Shown piece by piece: positions 16,711-24,941 of a stretch of 64,000 nucleotides of DNA. The notes under the pieces were generated by a model that was not told where the DNA came from, searched no databases, and worked only from the letters and a program-made list of their open reading frames with translations. Both the position numbers and the translations under genes were made by a program. The DNA is from Flavihumibacter profundi (GTDB lineage: Bacteria; Bacteroidota; Bacteroidia; Chitinophagales; Chitinophagaceae): contig NZ_JAIQXE010000002.1 of assembly GCF_020076305.1 (NCBI RefSeq), positions 558,001 through 622,000 on the forward strand. The letters are read 5' to 3'. How positions within the stretch are numbered: position 1 is the first letter of the stretch; each line of letters opens with the position of its first letter.

Positions 16711-17757
16711 ATGGAAAAATTGTTAGAGCAGATTGCGCAATATAAAGAAGAGATTGTCGCAATCGAGCCCAATGGCGCAGCAGAACTGGAAGACTACCGC
16801 ATTAAATTCCTTGGTACCAAGGGGATAGTGAAGGCGCTTTTCAGCCAAATGAAACAGGTGTCCAATGACCAAAAGAAAGAATTCGGGGCTGTTCTCAATG
16901 AATTCAAGCAGCTTGCAGAAGAAAAATATGAAGCCTGGAAATCAGCCCTGTCGGGTGATGAAGCATTAGCCGCAACCGCAAAAGGCGAAGCAGGATTCGA
17001 CTGGACGCTTCCAGGTGACCCGTTGCCTCTTGGGTCAAGGCATCCGATAAGCCTTGTCAGGAACGAAATCGTGTCTATATTCAGGCGTCTGGGTTTTTCT
17101 GTTGCAGAGGGACCGGAGATCGAAGACGACTGGCATAATTTTACTGCCCTTAATTTACCGGAAAACCACCCTGCCCGGGATATGCAGGATACTTTTTACC
17201 TGAATCAAACTCCAGACTGGTTATTGCGAACCCATACCAGCAATGTTCAGGTCCGCGAAATGCAAAAGAATAAACTACCCATCCGGATTGTTTGTCCGGG
17301 TCGTGTATACCGCAATGAGACCATCTCTGCACGGGCACACTGCTTCTTTCACCAGGTTGAAGGTTTGTACATAGATGAACAGGTTTCTTTTGCCGACCTC
17401 AAACAGACCTTGTATTTCTTCGTACAGGAATTGTTTGGCAGGGATGTTAAAATCAGGTTCAGGCCATCTTATTTTCCATTTACTGAACCAAGTGCAGAAA
17501 TGGATATCAGTTGCCTGCTGTGCGAAGGAAAAGGATGCAATGTTTGTAAGCAAACGACATGGGTGGAAATATTAGGCTGCGGTATGGTTCATCCTAAGGT
17601 TCTTGAAAATTGTGGTATTGATCCAAATAAATACACGGGTTACGCTTTCGGTATGGGAATTGAAAGAATCACCATGCTGAAGTACCAGATAAATGACCTT
17701 CGCCTGTTTAGTGAAAATGATGTTCGTTTCCTTCAACAGTTCAAGGCTAGTTTTTGA
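16711..17757 (+). CDS. pheS: Phenylalanine-tRNA ligase alpha subunit
   Basis: The 348-residue catalytic alpha chain of the alpha2-beta2 enzyme charges tRNA-Phe. An N-terminal coiled coil (about residues 1-85) precedes the class II core. Motif 2 is in RVYRNETISARAHCFFHQVEG and motif 3 in GYAFGMGIERITML. The segment FRPSYFPFTEPSAEMDI is the phenylalanine pocket. The insertion LCEGKGCNVCKQTTWVEIL carries four cysteines. pheT is not adjacent, as in many Bacteroidota. The -7 box ends four bases before the ATG, so the mRNA may be leaderless. The stop is 14 bases before the chosen start of the next gene. The identification is secure. Confidence 0.97.
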   Translation: MEKLLEQIAQYKEEIVAIEPNGAAELEDYRIKFLGTKGIVKALFSQMKQVSNDQKKEFGAVLNEFKQLAEEKYEAWKSALSGDEALAATAKGEAGFDWTLPGDPLPLGSRHPISLVRNEIVSIFRRLGFSVAEGPEIEDDWHNFTALNLPENHPARDMQDTFYLNQTPDWLLRTHTSNVQVREMQKNKLPIRIVCPGRVYRNETISARAHCFFHQVEGLYIDEQVSFADLKQTLYFFVQELFGRDVKIRFRPSYFPFTEPSAEMDISCLLCEGKGCNVCKQTTWVEILGCGMVHPKVLENCGIDPNKYTGYAFGMGIERITMLKYQINDLRLFSENDVRFLQQFKASF

Positions 17758-17771
17758 TCCAACTGCCAATT

Positions 17772-18626
17772 ATGCCTGTCATGAATAATTCCATTTGTGT
17801 TTGCGGGGCCGGTACAATGGGTGCCGGAATTGCACAGGCTGCAGCACAGCATGGATTTAAGGTTACGCTTTATGACCACAATGAAGCAGCAATAATACAT
17901 GCACGTGAACAAATCGGCAACAACCTGCAATCATTGCTGGAAAAACAAAAGATTACATACCACTCCATGCATGGCATATTGGCCAATATCAATTTTGTTG
18001 CCGAAGTGAAGTATTGTTCCGCAGATATCATTATTGAAGCTATTGCTGAGAAACTGGAATTGAAAACTATATTGTTCAGGCAGCTGGCTGCAATCAATGG
18101 AGAACATTCTGTTTACGCAAGTAATACATCTTCTTTACCTGTTACCGATATTGCGGAGGCGCATCCTTATCCAAACCGCCTAGTCGGAATGCATTTTTTT
18201 AATCCACCTACAATCATGAAACTGGTTGAGATTATTCACACACCGTTTAGTGGCAATGACTGTATCCGGTTAATAATGGAGCTTGCGAAAGATATGGGCA
18301 AGGTGCCAGTTCTTTGTAAGGATTCCCCAGGATTCATCGTAAACCGGGTTGCCCGACCATTCTATATTGAATCACTTAGGTTGGCGGAGGAAGGGGTATC
18401 TATACCCACAATAGATGCATTAATGGAATCTGCAGGCTTTAAAATGGGCCCCTTCCGGTTAATGGATCTTATTGGGAATGATATAAATTTCGCAGTCAGC
18501 TGTAGTGTTTACGAACAACTGGGCAAACCTGCCAGGCTTGAACCTTCAATTATTCAGCAGCAAAAAGTGTCCGAGGGAAAATTAGGACGCAAATCGGGCG
18601 CTGGCTATTATACCTATACTCTATGA
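17772..18626 (+). CDS. 3-hydroxyacyl-CoA (3-hydroxybutyryl-CoA) dehydrogenase
   Basis: The product has 284 residues. The Rossmann NAD site is at VCGAGTMGAGIAQAAAQHGF near residues 11-30, with Asp at the end of beta-2 (TLYDHN). The catalytic SNTSSLPVTDIA and HFFNPPTIMKLVEII contain the His-Glu pair and the Asn of the active site, and KDSPGFIVNRVARPFYIE begins the C-terminal dimer domain. It oxidises 3-hydroxyacyl-CoA in beta-oxidation or butanoate metabolism. ATG 17772 is taken; ATG 17781 and a TTG at 17754 are alternatives. It overlaps the following epimerase gene by four bases (ATGA). No thiolase or hydratase gene is nearby, so the pathway is uncertain. Confidence 0.88.
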   Translation: MPVMNNSICVCGAGTMGAGIAQAAAQHGFKVTLYDHNEAAIIHAREQIGNNLQSLLEKQKITYHSMHGILANINFVAEVKYCSADIIIEAIAEKLELKTILFRQLAAINGEHSVYASNTSSLPVTDIAEAHPYPNRLVGMHFFNPPTIMKLVEIIHTPFSGNDCIRLIMELAKDMGKVPVLCKDSPGFIVNRVARPFYIESLRLAEEGVSIPTIDALMESAGFKMGPFRLMDLIGNDINFAVSCSVYEQLGKPARLEPSIIQQQKVSEGKLGRKSGAGYYTYTL

Positions 18627-19645
18627 TGCATACAAGTTCCGATGCTGTTATGAAAAATGTTTTAGTTACCGGCGGTACAGGCTTTTTAGGAGCCTGGATC
18701 ATCAGGCAATTAATCATTGAGGGCTACCAGGTGTCAGCAATAAAGAGAAATACAAGTGAATTGCCATTTTTTATAGAACCCGGTATTTTGCAAAAAGTGA
18801 ATTGGGTTGAAGGTGATGTGCTTGATATTATTAGTTTAGAGGAAGCAATGCAGGGAATTGAAGCAGTCGTACATGCAGCTGCCATTGTTTCATTCCATAA
18901 GGCTGATCGGAAAAACATGTATAACACAAATATACAGGGTACTGCCAATGTAGTAAACATTGCTATGGAGTCGGGTATTAAGCGGATGGTGCACATAAGT
19001 TCAGTTGCAGCCCTTGGCAGGACAAAGGATGGCGTATTGGTGGATGAAAAAAAAGCCTGGACAGATGGGAAAGTAAATACGCATTATGCGATTTCTAAGT
19101 ACCAGGCGGAAATGGAGATGTGGCGTGGTATGGCAGAAGGATTGGATGGTGTTATCATAAATCCAAGCACCATCCTTGGGTATGGAAATTGGTCCAATAG
19201 CAGTTGCGCTATTTTTAAAAATGTATTTGAAGGATTTCCCTGGTATACCAATGGCGTAAACGGGTTTGTATATGTTGAAGACGTAGCAAGGGCAACAGTA
19301 AGCCTTTTACAAAGTGATATAAACGGGGAGAGATTTATAGTAAATGGAGAGAACTGGAGCTTTCGGCAACTATTTAATACAATAGCAGATGGATTCGGTA
19401 AAAAACAGCCTCATCGGGAAGCAACAGCATTAATGGGTGAATTGGCCTGGCGGTTGGAAAAGGTCAAATCAGCATTTACGGGTAAGCAACCGCTATTAAG
19501 CAGGGAAAGTGCAAAAGTTGCCCAAAGTAAAACCCATTTTGATAATTCAAAACTGCTGGAAGCCATTCCTGGTTTTCAGTTTACACCACTTCATTACGTT
19601 ATTCGCACATCCTGTGAGCGGTATTTACAACAGCATTTAGGATAA
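18623..19645 (+). CDS. NAD-dependent epimerase/dehydratase-family protein
   Basis: This extended short-chain dehydrogenase has 340 residues. VLVTGGTGFLGAWIIRQL near residues 13-30 is the NAD(P) loop; the catalytic Ser (HISSVAALG) and YAISKYQAE (Tyr-x-x-x-Lys) are present, and VEDVARATVSLL lies in the substrate domain. Such proteins act on nucleotide sugars, 3-beta-hydroxysteroids or dihydroflavonol-type substrates; the DFR-like segment INPSTILGYGNW suggests a non-sugar substrate, but this cannot be settled. The start overlaps the previous stop by four bases. An in-frame ATG at 18650 (MKNVLVTGG) is an equally credible start. A coupled role with the hydroxyacyl-CoA dehydrogenase is inferred. 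Confidence 0.82.
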   Translation: MMHTSSDAVMKNVLVTGGTGFLGAWIIRQLIIEGYQVSAIKRNTSELPFFIEPGILQKVNWVEGDVLDIISLEEAMQGIEAVVHAAAIVSFHKADRKNMYNTNIQGTANVVNIAMESGIKRMVHISSVAALGRTKDGVLVDEKKAWTDGKVNTHYAISKYQAEMEMWRGMAEGLDGVIINPSTILGYGNWSNSSCAIFKNVFEGFPWYTNGVNGFVYVEDVARATVSLLQSDINGERFIVNGENWSFRQLFNTIADGFGKKQPHREATALMGELAWRLEKVKSAFTGKQPLLSRESAKVAQSKTHFDNSKLLEAIPGFQFTPLHYVIRTSCERYLQQHLG

Positions 19646-19728
19646 ATGGCCTTTTTTTTGCTTTCCTAATATACGAGGCTTTGTTATTTCACGTTTCTCG
19701 TTTGATTTTTCAATCAATTTTCCTCCGT

Positions 19729-20805
19729 ATGAAAAACGCATTTCAATTATTCTTTGCTTTGCTGGTAACCGTAAACAGCATTTTTGCCCAGGAACAATTT
19801 ACTGTAACTGGTAAAGTAACAGATGCAGCGACGCATCAGGCGCTTTCCGGTGCTTCTGTATTTTGCCAGAATACCACATTTGGTGTTATTACCAATGCCG
19901 ATGGGGAGTTCACCATCAGGTTGCCTAAAGGCGGCTACGACCTTGCAGTTTCTTATACAGGTTATCAGTCTGCAGAAATGCGCATCAATTCCAATACTAC
20001 CGATCCTTTGTTACTTGAATTGAAAGCTAAGGATAAAAGTATGGATGCAGTTACCGTTGCAGGAAGTAATGAAGTAAAAGACGGCTGGACTAAATACGGT
20101 GATTTTTTTAAGGAGCAGTTTTTCGGAACAACGGCCAATGCCGAACAATGTGAATTGTTGAACCCCGAAGCCCTTAGGTTTTTTTATAGCAAGAAGCGCA
20201 ACAGGCTGAAAATTCTGGTCAGGGAAGATTTACAGTTCATTAACCATGCCTTAGGGTACAAAGTCCGCTACCAGTTAGATTCAATGACCTATGAATATGC
20301 AACGCAAATCAGCACATATACGGGATACCCCTTTTTTGAAACCCTTAGCGGAACTACAGAGGAAGACGCGAAATGGAAAGTAAACAGGAACAAAGCATAC
20401 CGCGGGAGTAAACTGCATTTTATGAAATCCTGGTATGATAGCACAATCCAGCAGCAGGGATTTGCATTGGAAAGAGTGAATCCGAATGCAAAAACGTTTG
20501 AATCTGTGCCACTGGACAACTATTATGATTCCAGCTTTTACCAGTCAGATAGCGGGTCGGTTGATATTTCACTAACTGGCCGTTACAGGATAATTTATCG
20601 CAATGAAATGCCTGATCCCAGGTTTGTAAGCGTTAACAAGTTGCCTTCTCATATAAAGGTGCAATTATCTATCCTCGATATTCAGAATGAATTTGCCATT
20701 GAAGAAAACGGTTATTGGTATGACCAGGCTGATCTTGTGAATACCGGATACTGGAGTTATGAAAGAATGGCGGAAGCTGTTCCTTACGACTACAAACCAA
20801 ATTAA
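19729..20805 (+). CDS. Secreted protein with carboxypeptidase-regulatory-like domain
   Basis: The 358-residue product has a signal peptide (residues 1-21, ending IFAQ). A CarboxypepD_reg-like beta-sandwich (about 22-105) follows: FTVTGKVTDAATHQALSGAS and the closing DLAVSYTGYQSAEM are diagnostic. The remaining 250 residues are mixed alpha/beta with many Tyr and Trp and match a Bacteroidota family of unknown function. There is no TonB-dependent barrel, so it is not a SusC-type receptor. I take ATG 19729 because it opens a proper signal peptide; the frame begins 16 codons earlier at 19681. It is convergent with the LpxD-like gene (7 bases between stops). Confidence 0.78.
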   Translation: MKNAFQLFFALLVTVNSIFAQEQFTVTGKVTDAATHQALSGASVFCQNTTFGVITNADGEFTIRLPKGGYDLAVSYTGYQSAEMRINSNTTDPLLLELKAKDKSMDAVTVAGSNEVKDGWTKYGDFFKEQFFGTTANAEQCELLNPEALRFFYSKKRNRLKILVREDLQFINHALGYKVRYQLDSMTYEYATQISTYTGYPFFETLSGTTEEDAKWKVNRNKAYRGSKLHFMKSWYDSTIQQQGFALERVNPNAKTFESVPLDNYYDSSFYQSDSGSVDISLTGRYRIIYRNEMPDPRFVSVNKLPSHIKVQLSILDIQNEFAIEENGYWYDQADLVNTGYWSYERMAEAVPYDYKPN

Positions 20806-20812
20806 CCTTGAA

Positions 20813-21763
20813 TCAGGATTGTTGCATTACTTTCTTCCAGATTTCAGGAATTCTTTTTACCCATACCAGTTCCTTCATTTTTTTGGAGGCTTCTTCAACA
20901 GGGCTGCCAAAATAGACTTTATTGGGTTCAAGAGAACTGCCAACGCCTGACTGTGCGTATACTACGGTATTCTTTCCGATGGTAAGGGTTTTATTTACGC
21001 CAACTTGTCCCCAGAGTATTACACCATCTTCAATGTTAGTTGCCCCTGCAATAGCGACCTGAGCCGCAAACAGGCAGTTTCTACCAACTATGGTGTCATG
21101 TCCAATATGAACATGGTTGTCAATTTTGGTACCCCTGCCAATTGAAGTATCATGACTTACACCACGGTCAATAGTGCAGCAGGCACCAATTTCCACATCA
21201 TCCTCAATTAGAACTCTTCCGCAACTTAGCATACGGCGATACCATACTTCCCTGTCTTTTTTGGTATTGTAATAGAAGGCATCCGATCCAATTACAGAGC
21301 CGGATTGAATAACAACATTGTCGCCGATAATACAATGGTCCATAATGCTGACATTTGGCTGTATCCTGCAATTCCTGCCAATGGTAACATAATGGCCTAT
21401 AAAAACATTAGGTGCCAGGTATGTTCCTTCACCAATAATCGCTGTAGTACTAATCGGTTGAGTTGCCGGAGAGAAAGGCCGGAAATGATTTACAATAGTT
21501 GTGTATGCTTCAAAAGGATTTTCAACAACTAAAAGGGCTTTGCCTTCCGGAATTTTAACTGAAGGGTTATTGATAATAATGAAGGATGCGGCAGATTTCA
21601 AACACTTCTCGTAATACTTTGGATGGTCAACAAATACCAGGTCGCCAGCTTCGACCCTGTGAATCTCATTAATGCCGGTTGCCATTCCTGCGCTATTGCC
21701 AATCAATTCAGCTTTGATAAGTTCTGCCAACCAGGGTAATGCTACTGGAGAAGGGAAACGCAT
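20813..21763 (-). CDS. LpxD-like UDP-3-O-acylglucosamine N-acyltransferase
   Basis: The product has 316 residues: an N-terminal uridine-binding-like domain (about 1-95), then at least nine hexapeptide repeats forming a left-handed beta helix (VFIGHYVTIGRNCRI onward) and a C-terminal helix. The catalytic His lies in the expected place, DNHVHIGHDTIVGRN. LpxD adds the N-linked 3-hydroxyacyl chain in lipid A synthesis. The N-terminal domain begins MRFPSPVALPWLAELI, unlike the usual LpxD start. It is also not next to lpxC or fabZ, so it may be a paralogue acting on another sugar nucleotide. The start at 21763 is set by the -7 box at 21786-21779, which lies inside the longer frame. Confidence 0.75.
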   Translation of the reverse strand: MRFPSPVALPWLAELIKAELIGNSAGMATGINEIHRVEAGDLVFVDHPKYYEKCLKSAASFIIINNPSVKIPEGKALLVVENPFEAYTTIVNHFRPFSPATQPISTTAIIGEGTYLAPNVFIGHYVTIGRNCRIQPNVSIMDHCIIGDNVVIQSGSVIGSDAFYYNTKKDREVWYRRMLSCGRVLIEDDVEIGACCTIDRGVSHDTSIGRGTKIDNHVHIGHDTIVGRNCLFAAQVAIAGATNIEDGVILWGQVGVNKTLTIGKNTVVYAQSGVGSSLEPNKVYFGSPVEEASKKMKELVWVKRIPEIWKKVMQQS

Positions 21764-21778
21764 AGTTTGAAATTTGCA

Positions 21779-21786
21779 CAAAGGTA
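21779..21786 (-). promoter_or_regulatory. -7 promoter box TACCTTTG for the LpxD-like gene
   Basis: An exact consensus match on the minus strand, 15 bases before the ATG at 21763. It excludes the longer frame start at 21799. Confidence 0.55.
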
Positions 21787-21942
21787 ACTGCATAATCATA
21801 GCCGTGTATATTCATTCCCTTTTCCACAGCATATGAAAAAATGTGTATAAAAATTCAGAAATATTTTTTTCGATAGCAAAAATTATTTTTAATATTGTGG
21901 AGGGAATTTTTGTTCCCTTACTTACTAACCCATCCATATATT

Positions 21943-21971
21943 AAAGCTCGGTTTACTCCCGGGCTTTTTTT
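21943..21971 (+). terminator. Terminator-like hairpin directly abutting the rluE start
   Basis: AAAGCTCGG (21943-21951) pairs with CCGGGCTTT (21959-21967), one G-T wobble, around a 7-base loop. Seven T follow (21965-21971), and the rluE ATG begins at the next base. No plus-strand gene lies upstream, since the neighbouring gene is divergent, so it must end a short RNA or act as an attenuator. Confidence 0.65.
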
Positions 21972-22571
21972 ATGCTCATGTTATACTACTTCGCATTATA
22001 TAAACCATATCAGGTCTTATCACAATTCAGTGCAGAAGGAAATAAAAAGACACTGAAAAATTTCGCAGATGTTCCTGCCGATGTTTATCCGGTTGGACGC
22101 CTTGATTATGACAGTGAAGGTTTATTGATACTGACCAATGACAGTTCTTTGAATGCGGCGCTGCTATTGCCTCAGCGGGCACACGAAAGAACATACCTGG
22201 TGCAGGTTGAAGGGTTGGTTACTCCAAATGCCCTGGCTGCACTTGCAAGTGGTGTGGTAATAAATGTTGATGGAAAAAAATATAAAACACTGCCTTCAAA
22301 AGTCGGGCAATTGGAAATTCAACCGCAGCTTCCTGAACGTCATCCACCCATCCGGTTCAGAAAAAATATTCCAACAAGCTGGATCAGGCTGACCCTTAAG
22401 GAAGGAAAGAATCGCCAGGTTCGAAAGATGACCGCAGCAGTCGGATTTCCAACACTTCGGTTGGTCCGGCATAGTATTGGTCAGCTAAATATCGAAGGAT
22501 GGGCATCTGGCGAGCTACGGCAGTTTACCAGGAATGAACTTTTTGCGCTTATTCATTACCTTGCTGATTAA
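21972..22571 (+). CDS. rluE: Ribosomal large-subunit pseudouridine synthase (RluE-like)
   Basis: This 199-residue enzyme of the RsuA/RluB/RluE family lacks an S4 domain, as RluE does. YFALYKPYQVLSQFS opens the catalytic domain. The catalytic Asp is in YPVGRLDYDSEGLLILTND, and the later motif LKEGKNRQVRKMTAAVGFPT LRLVR is complete. It makes a pseudouridine in 23S rRNA (U2457 in E. coli). Start: ATG 21972 or ATG 21978 (two codons later), both directly after a hairpin with a T-tract, which leaves no room for a normal leader. yicC follows 11 bases after the stop. Confidence 0.88.
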   Translation: MLMLYYFALYKPYQVLSQFSAEGNKKTLKNFADVPADVYPVGRLDYDSEGLLILTNDSSLNAALLLPQRAHERTYLVQVEGLVTPNALAALASGVVINVDGKKYKTLPSKVGQLEIQPQLPERHPPIRFRKNIPTSWIRLTLKEGKNRQVRKMTAAVGFPTLRLVRHSIGQLNIEGWASGELRQFTRNELFALIHYLAD

Positions 22572-22582
22572 ATGAAAATTAC

Positions 22583-23458
22583 ATGCTGAAATCAATGACG
22601 GGCTTTGGACGGGCAGAAATGAATGTTGGCGATAAAACCTTCCTGGTAGATATTAAATCACTTAACGGTAAGCAGTTTGAATGTTCCATCAAAATGCCTG
22701 CTTTTCTCAAGCCTTTTGAATTCGATATCCGCAAACGATTGTCGGAGAAATTGCAAAGAGGTACCATCGATTGTATGATCAGCCTTAAACAAACCGGCAA
22801 TGCAAAACCGGTAACTGTAAATGTATCTCTCGCGAAAGCTTATTTCGAGCCAATTGCTGAACTATCAAGGGAATTAGGACTTGATGATTCCCAGATATTA
22901 GGGAATATCCTGAAGCTACCGGAAGTAATCACCCCCACTTCTGAAACTTTAACAGACGAAGAATGGCTGGTTTTCAGGAATATAATAGATACTGCGGTAG
23001 AAGATCTTAACAAGCATCGCCTGGAGGAAGGCAAGGTCCTGGAAGAAGACCTTCTGAAAAGGATCACCAATATTGAAAAGCACGAACAACTTATTGCAGA
23101 ACTTGAGCCTCAGCGCAAACAAAAAATCAGGGATGGATTGGTGAGGCTACTGGAGGATAATGTTGGTAGCGATAATTATGACAAAAACCGGTTGGAACAG
23201 GAAATTATTTTTTATATCGAGAAAATTGATATTAGTGAAGAGCAGGTTAGGCTGAAAAACCATTGTGATTATTTCAAAGTTCTGTTGCGCCAGAATGATG
23301 CGGAAATTGGAAAAAAATTGTCCTTTCTTTTACAGGAAATCGGCAGGGAAATTAATACGACCGGGGCAAAAGCCTACGATTCAACTATACAGCAATCAGT
23401 GGTTATGATGAAAGATGAATTGGAAAAGGCCAAAGAGCAGGTACTAAATGTACTATAA
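22583..23458 (+). CDS. yicC: YicC-family endoribonuclease
   Basis: The product has 291 residues. The start LKSMTGFGRAE is the invariant YicC N terminus. The C-terminal DUF1732 part ends RLKNHCDYFKVLL...GKKLSFLLQEIGREINT (residues about 220-260), including the conserved NT-GAKA segment. YicC is an RNA-cleaving protein that in E. coli works with PNPase on small RNAs. A central helical region (about 85-200) is highly charged. It lies 11 bases after rluE and 17 before gldH, in a run of same-strand genes. The family call is secure; its RNA targets here are unknown. Confidence 0.93.
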   Translation: MLKSMTGFGRAEMNVGDKTFLVDIKSLNGKQFECSIKMPAFLKPFEFDIRKRLSEKLQRGTIDCMISLKQTGNAKPVTVNVSLAKAYFEPIAELSRELGLDDSQILGNILKLPEVITPTSETLTDEEWLVFRNIIDTAVEDLNKHRLEEGKVLEEDLLKRITNIEKHEQLIAELEPQRKQKIRDGLVRLLEDNVGSDNYDKNRLEQEIIFYIEKIDISEEQVRLKNHCDYFKVLLRQNDAEIGKKLSFLLQEIGREINTTGAKAYDSTIQQSVVMMKDELEKAKEQVLNVL

Positions 23459-23475
23459 GTCCTATTTTTAATTGT

Positions 23476-23955
23476 ATGAAATTTTCTTATAAACTTATAA
23501 TTCTACTGGCTTTCGGTGTAATGCCGTTTGCTGCTTGTGAAAAAGTGGATGTTTTTGAAAGAAATATTCCCTTGCAAGACCAGCATTGGCATTCTTCCGT
23601 TAAACCGGAAATCAGTTTCACCATTTCTGATGCAGCTTCCCGTTACAATATTTTTGTAGTTATCCGGCACTCAGACGCCTACCGTTATAATAACCTTTGG
23701 GTTAATATTTATACCCAGGCCCCTGGTGATTCAATTGTTAAGCCACAGGCACTTGACCTACAACTGGCCAGCAATGAAAAGGGATGGCTGGGTTCTGGGA
23801 TGGATGATATTTATGAACACCGGATAAAAATTTCGCAGTCACCAGTTTCATTGAAAGCAGGCACTTACCGCTTTCAATTGGAGCAGATTATGCGCGATGA
23901 TCCGCTTGAAAATATTCTCAATATTGGAATAAGGGTGGAAAGGGCCCCTAACTGA
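23476..23955 (+). CDS. gldH: Gliding motility lipoprotein GldH
   Basis: The product has 159 residues. The signal peptide ends in a lipobox, MPFAAC, with the lipidated Cys at residue 21. The mature protein starts EKVDVFERNIPLQDQHW and keeps the GldH core YNIFVVIRHSDAYRYNNLWV and the closing GTYRFQLEQIMRDDPLENIL. GldH is needed for gliding in Flavobacterium and is widespread in Bacteroidota even without visible gliding. It precedes a histidine kinase and response regulator by 2 bases, so the three are probably co-transcribed. Together with gldA (47 kb) and PorG-like (2 kb) it points to a T9SS/gliding apparatus. Confidence is high. Confidence 0.88.
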   Translation: MKFSYKLIILLAFGVMPFAACEKVDVFERNIPLQDQHWHSSVKPEISFTISDAASRYNIFVVIRHSDAYRYNNLWVNIYTQAPGDSIVKPQALDLQLASNEKGWLGSGMDDIYEHRIKISQSPVSLKAGTYRFQLEQIMRDDPLENILNIGIRVERAPN

Positions 23956-23957
23956 GT

Positions 23958-24941
23958 ATGCCGCAACGCTTCCTTCCCCGCCAAAAACTGGCTTTGGCAA
24001 CAGCAATTTATTGGTTCCTGTTGTTTTATATTATTGCAGCTTTATTTTTTTGGTATATCAGGTTGCAGCAACAAAACCAGCAGATGGCTAATTTCAGGTT
24101 GACGGAATTGGTGGCTGATGACCCGGCGTACTTGCAGAAAGTTGAAAAAATCAATTCTGAAGCTGAAAAGAAAACGTACCAGTACCAGGGTGAAGGCGCA
24201 ACATTCCTGGGAATAATAATTATATGTGCAATATTTGTTTTTAGGGCGGTAAGAAGACAGTTCAGGGTCGCGCAGCAGCAGCAGAATTTCATGATGGCCA
24301 TTACCCACGAACTAAAAACACCTATAGCAGTTGCAAAACTAAACCTTGAAACCCTTCAAAAGCATCGCTTGGATGAGCAAAAGCAGCAGAAACTGATCCA
24401 GATGACCCTGCAGGAAACCAACCGGCTCAATACACTAACCAATAATATCCTGATATCATCACAACTGGAAGGCGGTGGATATAAACTGGTCCGGGAAGAA
24501 TTTGATCTTTCATCAATTACTGAAAAAATAATGCTTGAATTCCAGCAACGGTTTCCTGAGAGGCATTTTCGGTGGCAAATCGAGCCTGAAATTGATTTCA
24601 AAGGTGATCCCCTTCTAATTCAGATAATGGTCAGTAATTTGGTCGATAATGCTATCAAATATGCTCCTAAAGAGGGACCGATTGAATTAAACCTAAAAAA
24701 GAAGCAGGATAAAATAGCCATTGAAGTAAGAGACCAGGGACCTGGTATACCACAGACAGAAAAGGTGAAAGTTTTTCAACGGTTTTACCGGATTGGCAGC
24801 GAGGAGGTGCGGCGTGCCAAAGGAACCGGTTTAGGTTTATACCTTTGTAAAAAGATTGCATCAGATCACCATGGTTCAATCCAGGTGACGGATAATCAGC
24901 CAAGCGGCTGTATTTTTACCATTCAATTACAATCTGCCTGA
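23958..24941 (+). CDS. Two-component sensor histidine kinase
   Basis: The 327-residue kinase has two membrane helices (about 15-36 and 83-97) enclosing a short periplasmic loop of about 45 residues. A HisKA domain with the phosphorylated His117 in MAITHELKTPIAVAK comes next, followed by a HATPase domain with N-box (SNLVDNAIKYAP), G1 (DQGPGI) and G2 (GTGLGLYLCK). There is no HAMP domain. The small sensor loop suggests membrane or envelope stress sensing rather than a bulky ligand. The stop overlaps the response regulator's ATG by one base (TGATG), so the pair is translationally coupled. Its position directly behind gldH is noteworthy. The signal is unknown. Confidence 0.92.
   Translation: MPQRFLPRQKLALATAIYWFLLFYIIAALFFWYIRLQQQNQQMANFRLTELVADDPAYLQKVEKINSEAEKKTYQYQGEGATFLGIIIICAIFVFRAVRRQFRVAQQQQNFMMAITHELKTPIAVAKLNLETLQKHRLDEQKQQKLIQMTLQETNRLNTLTNNILISSQLEGGGYKLVREEFDLSSITEKIMLEFQQRFPERHFRWQIEPEIDFKGDPLLIQIMVSNLVDNAIKYAPKEGPIELNLKKKQDKIAIEVRDQGPGIPQTEKVKVFQRFYRIGSEEVRRAKGTGLGLYLCKKIASDHHGSIQVTDNQPSGCIFTIQLQSA

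Noticed and set aside
21764-21799. LpxD-like start at 21799
   Set aside because: An exact -7 box for this gene (21786-21779) lies inside the extension, so it would not be transcribed.
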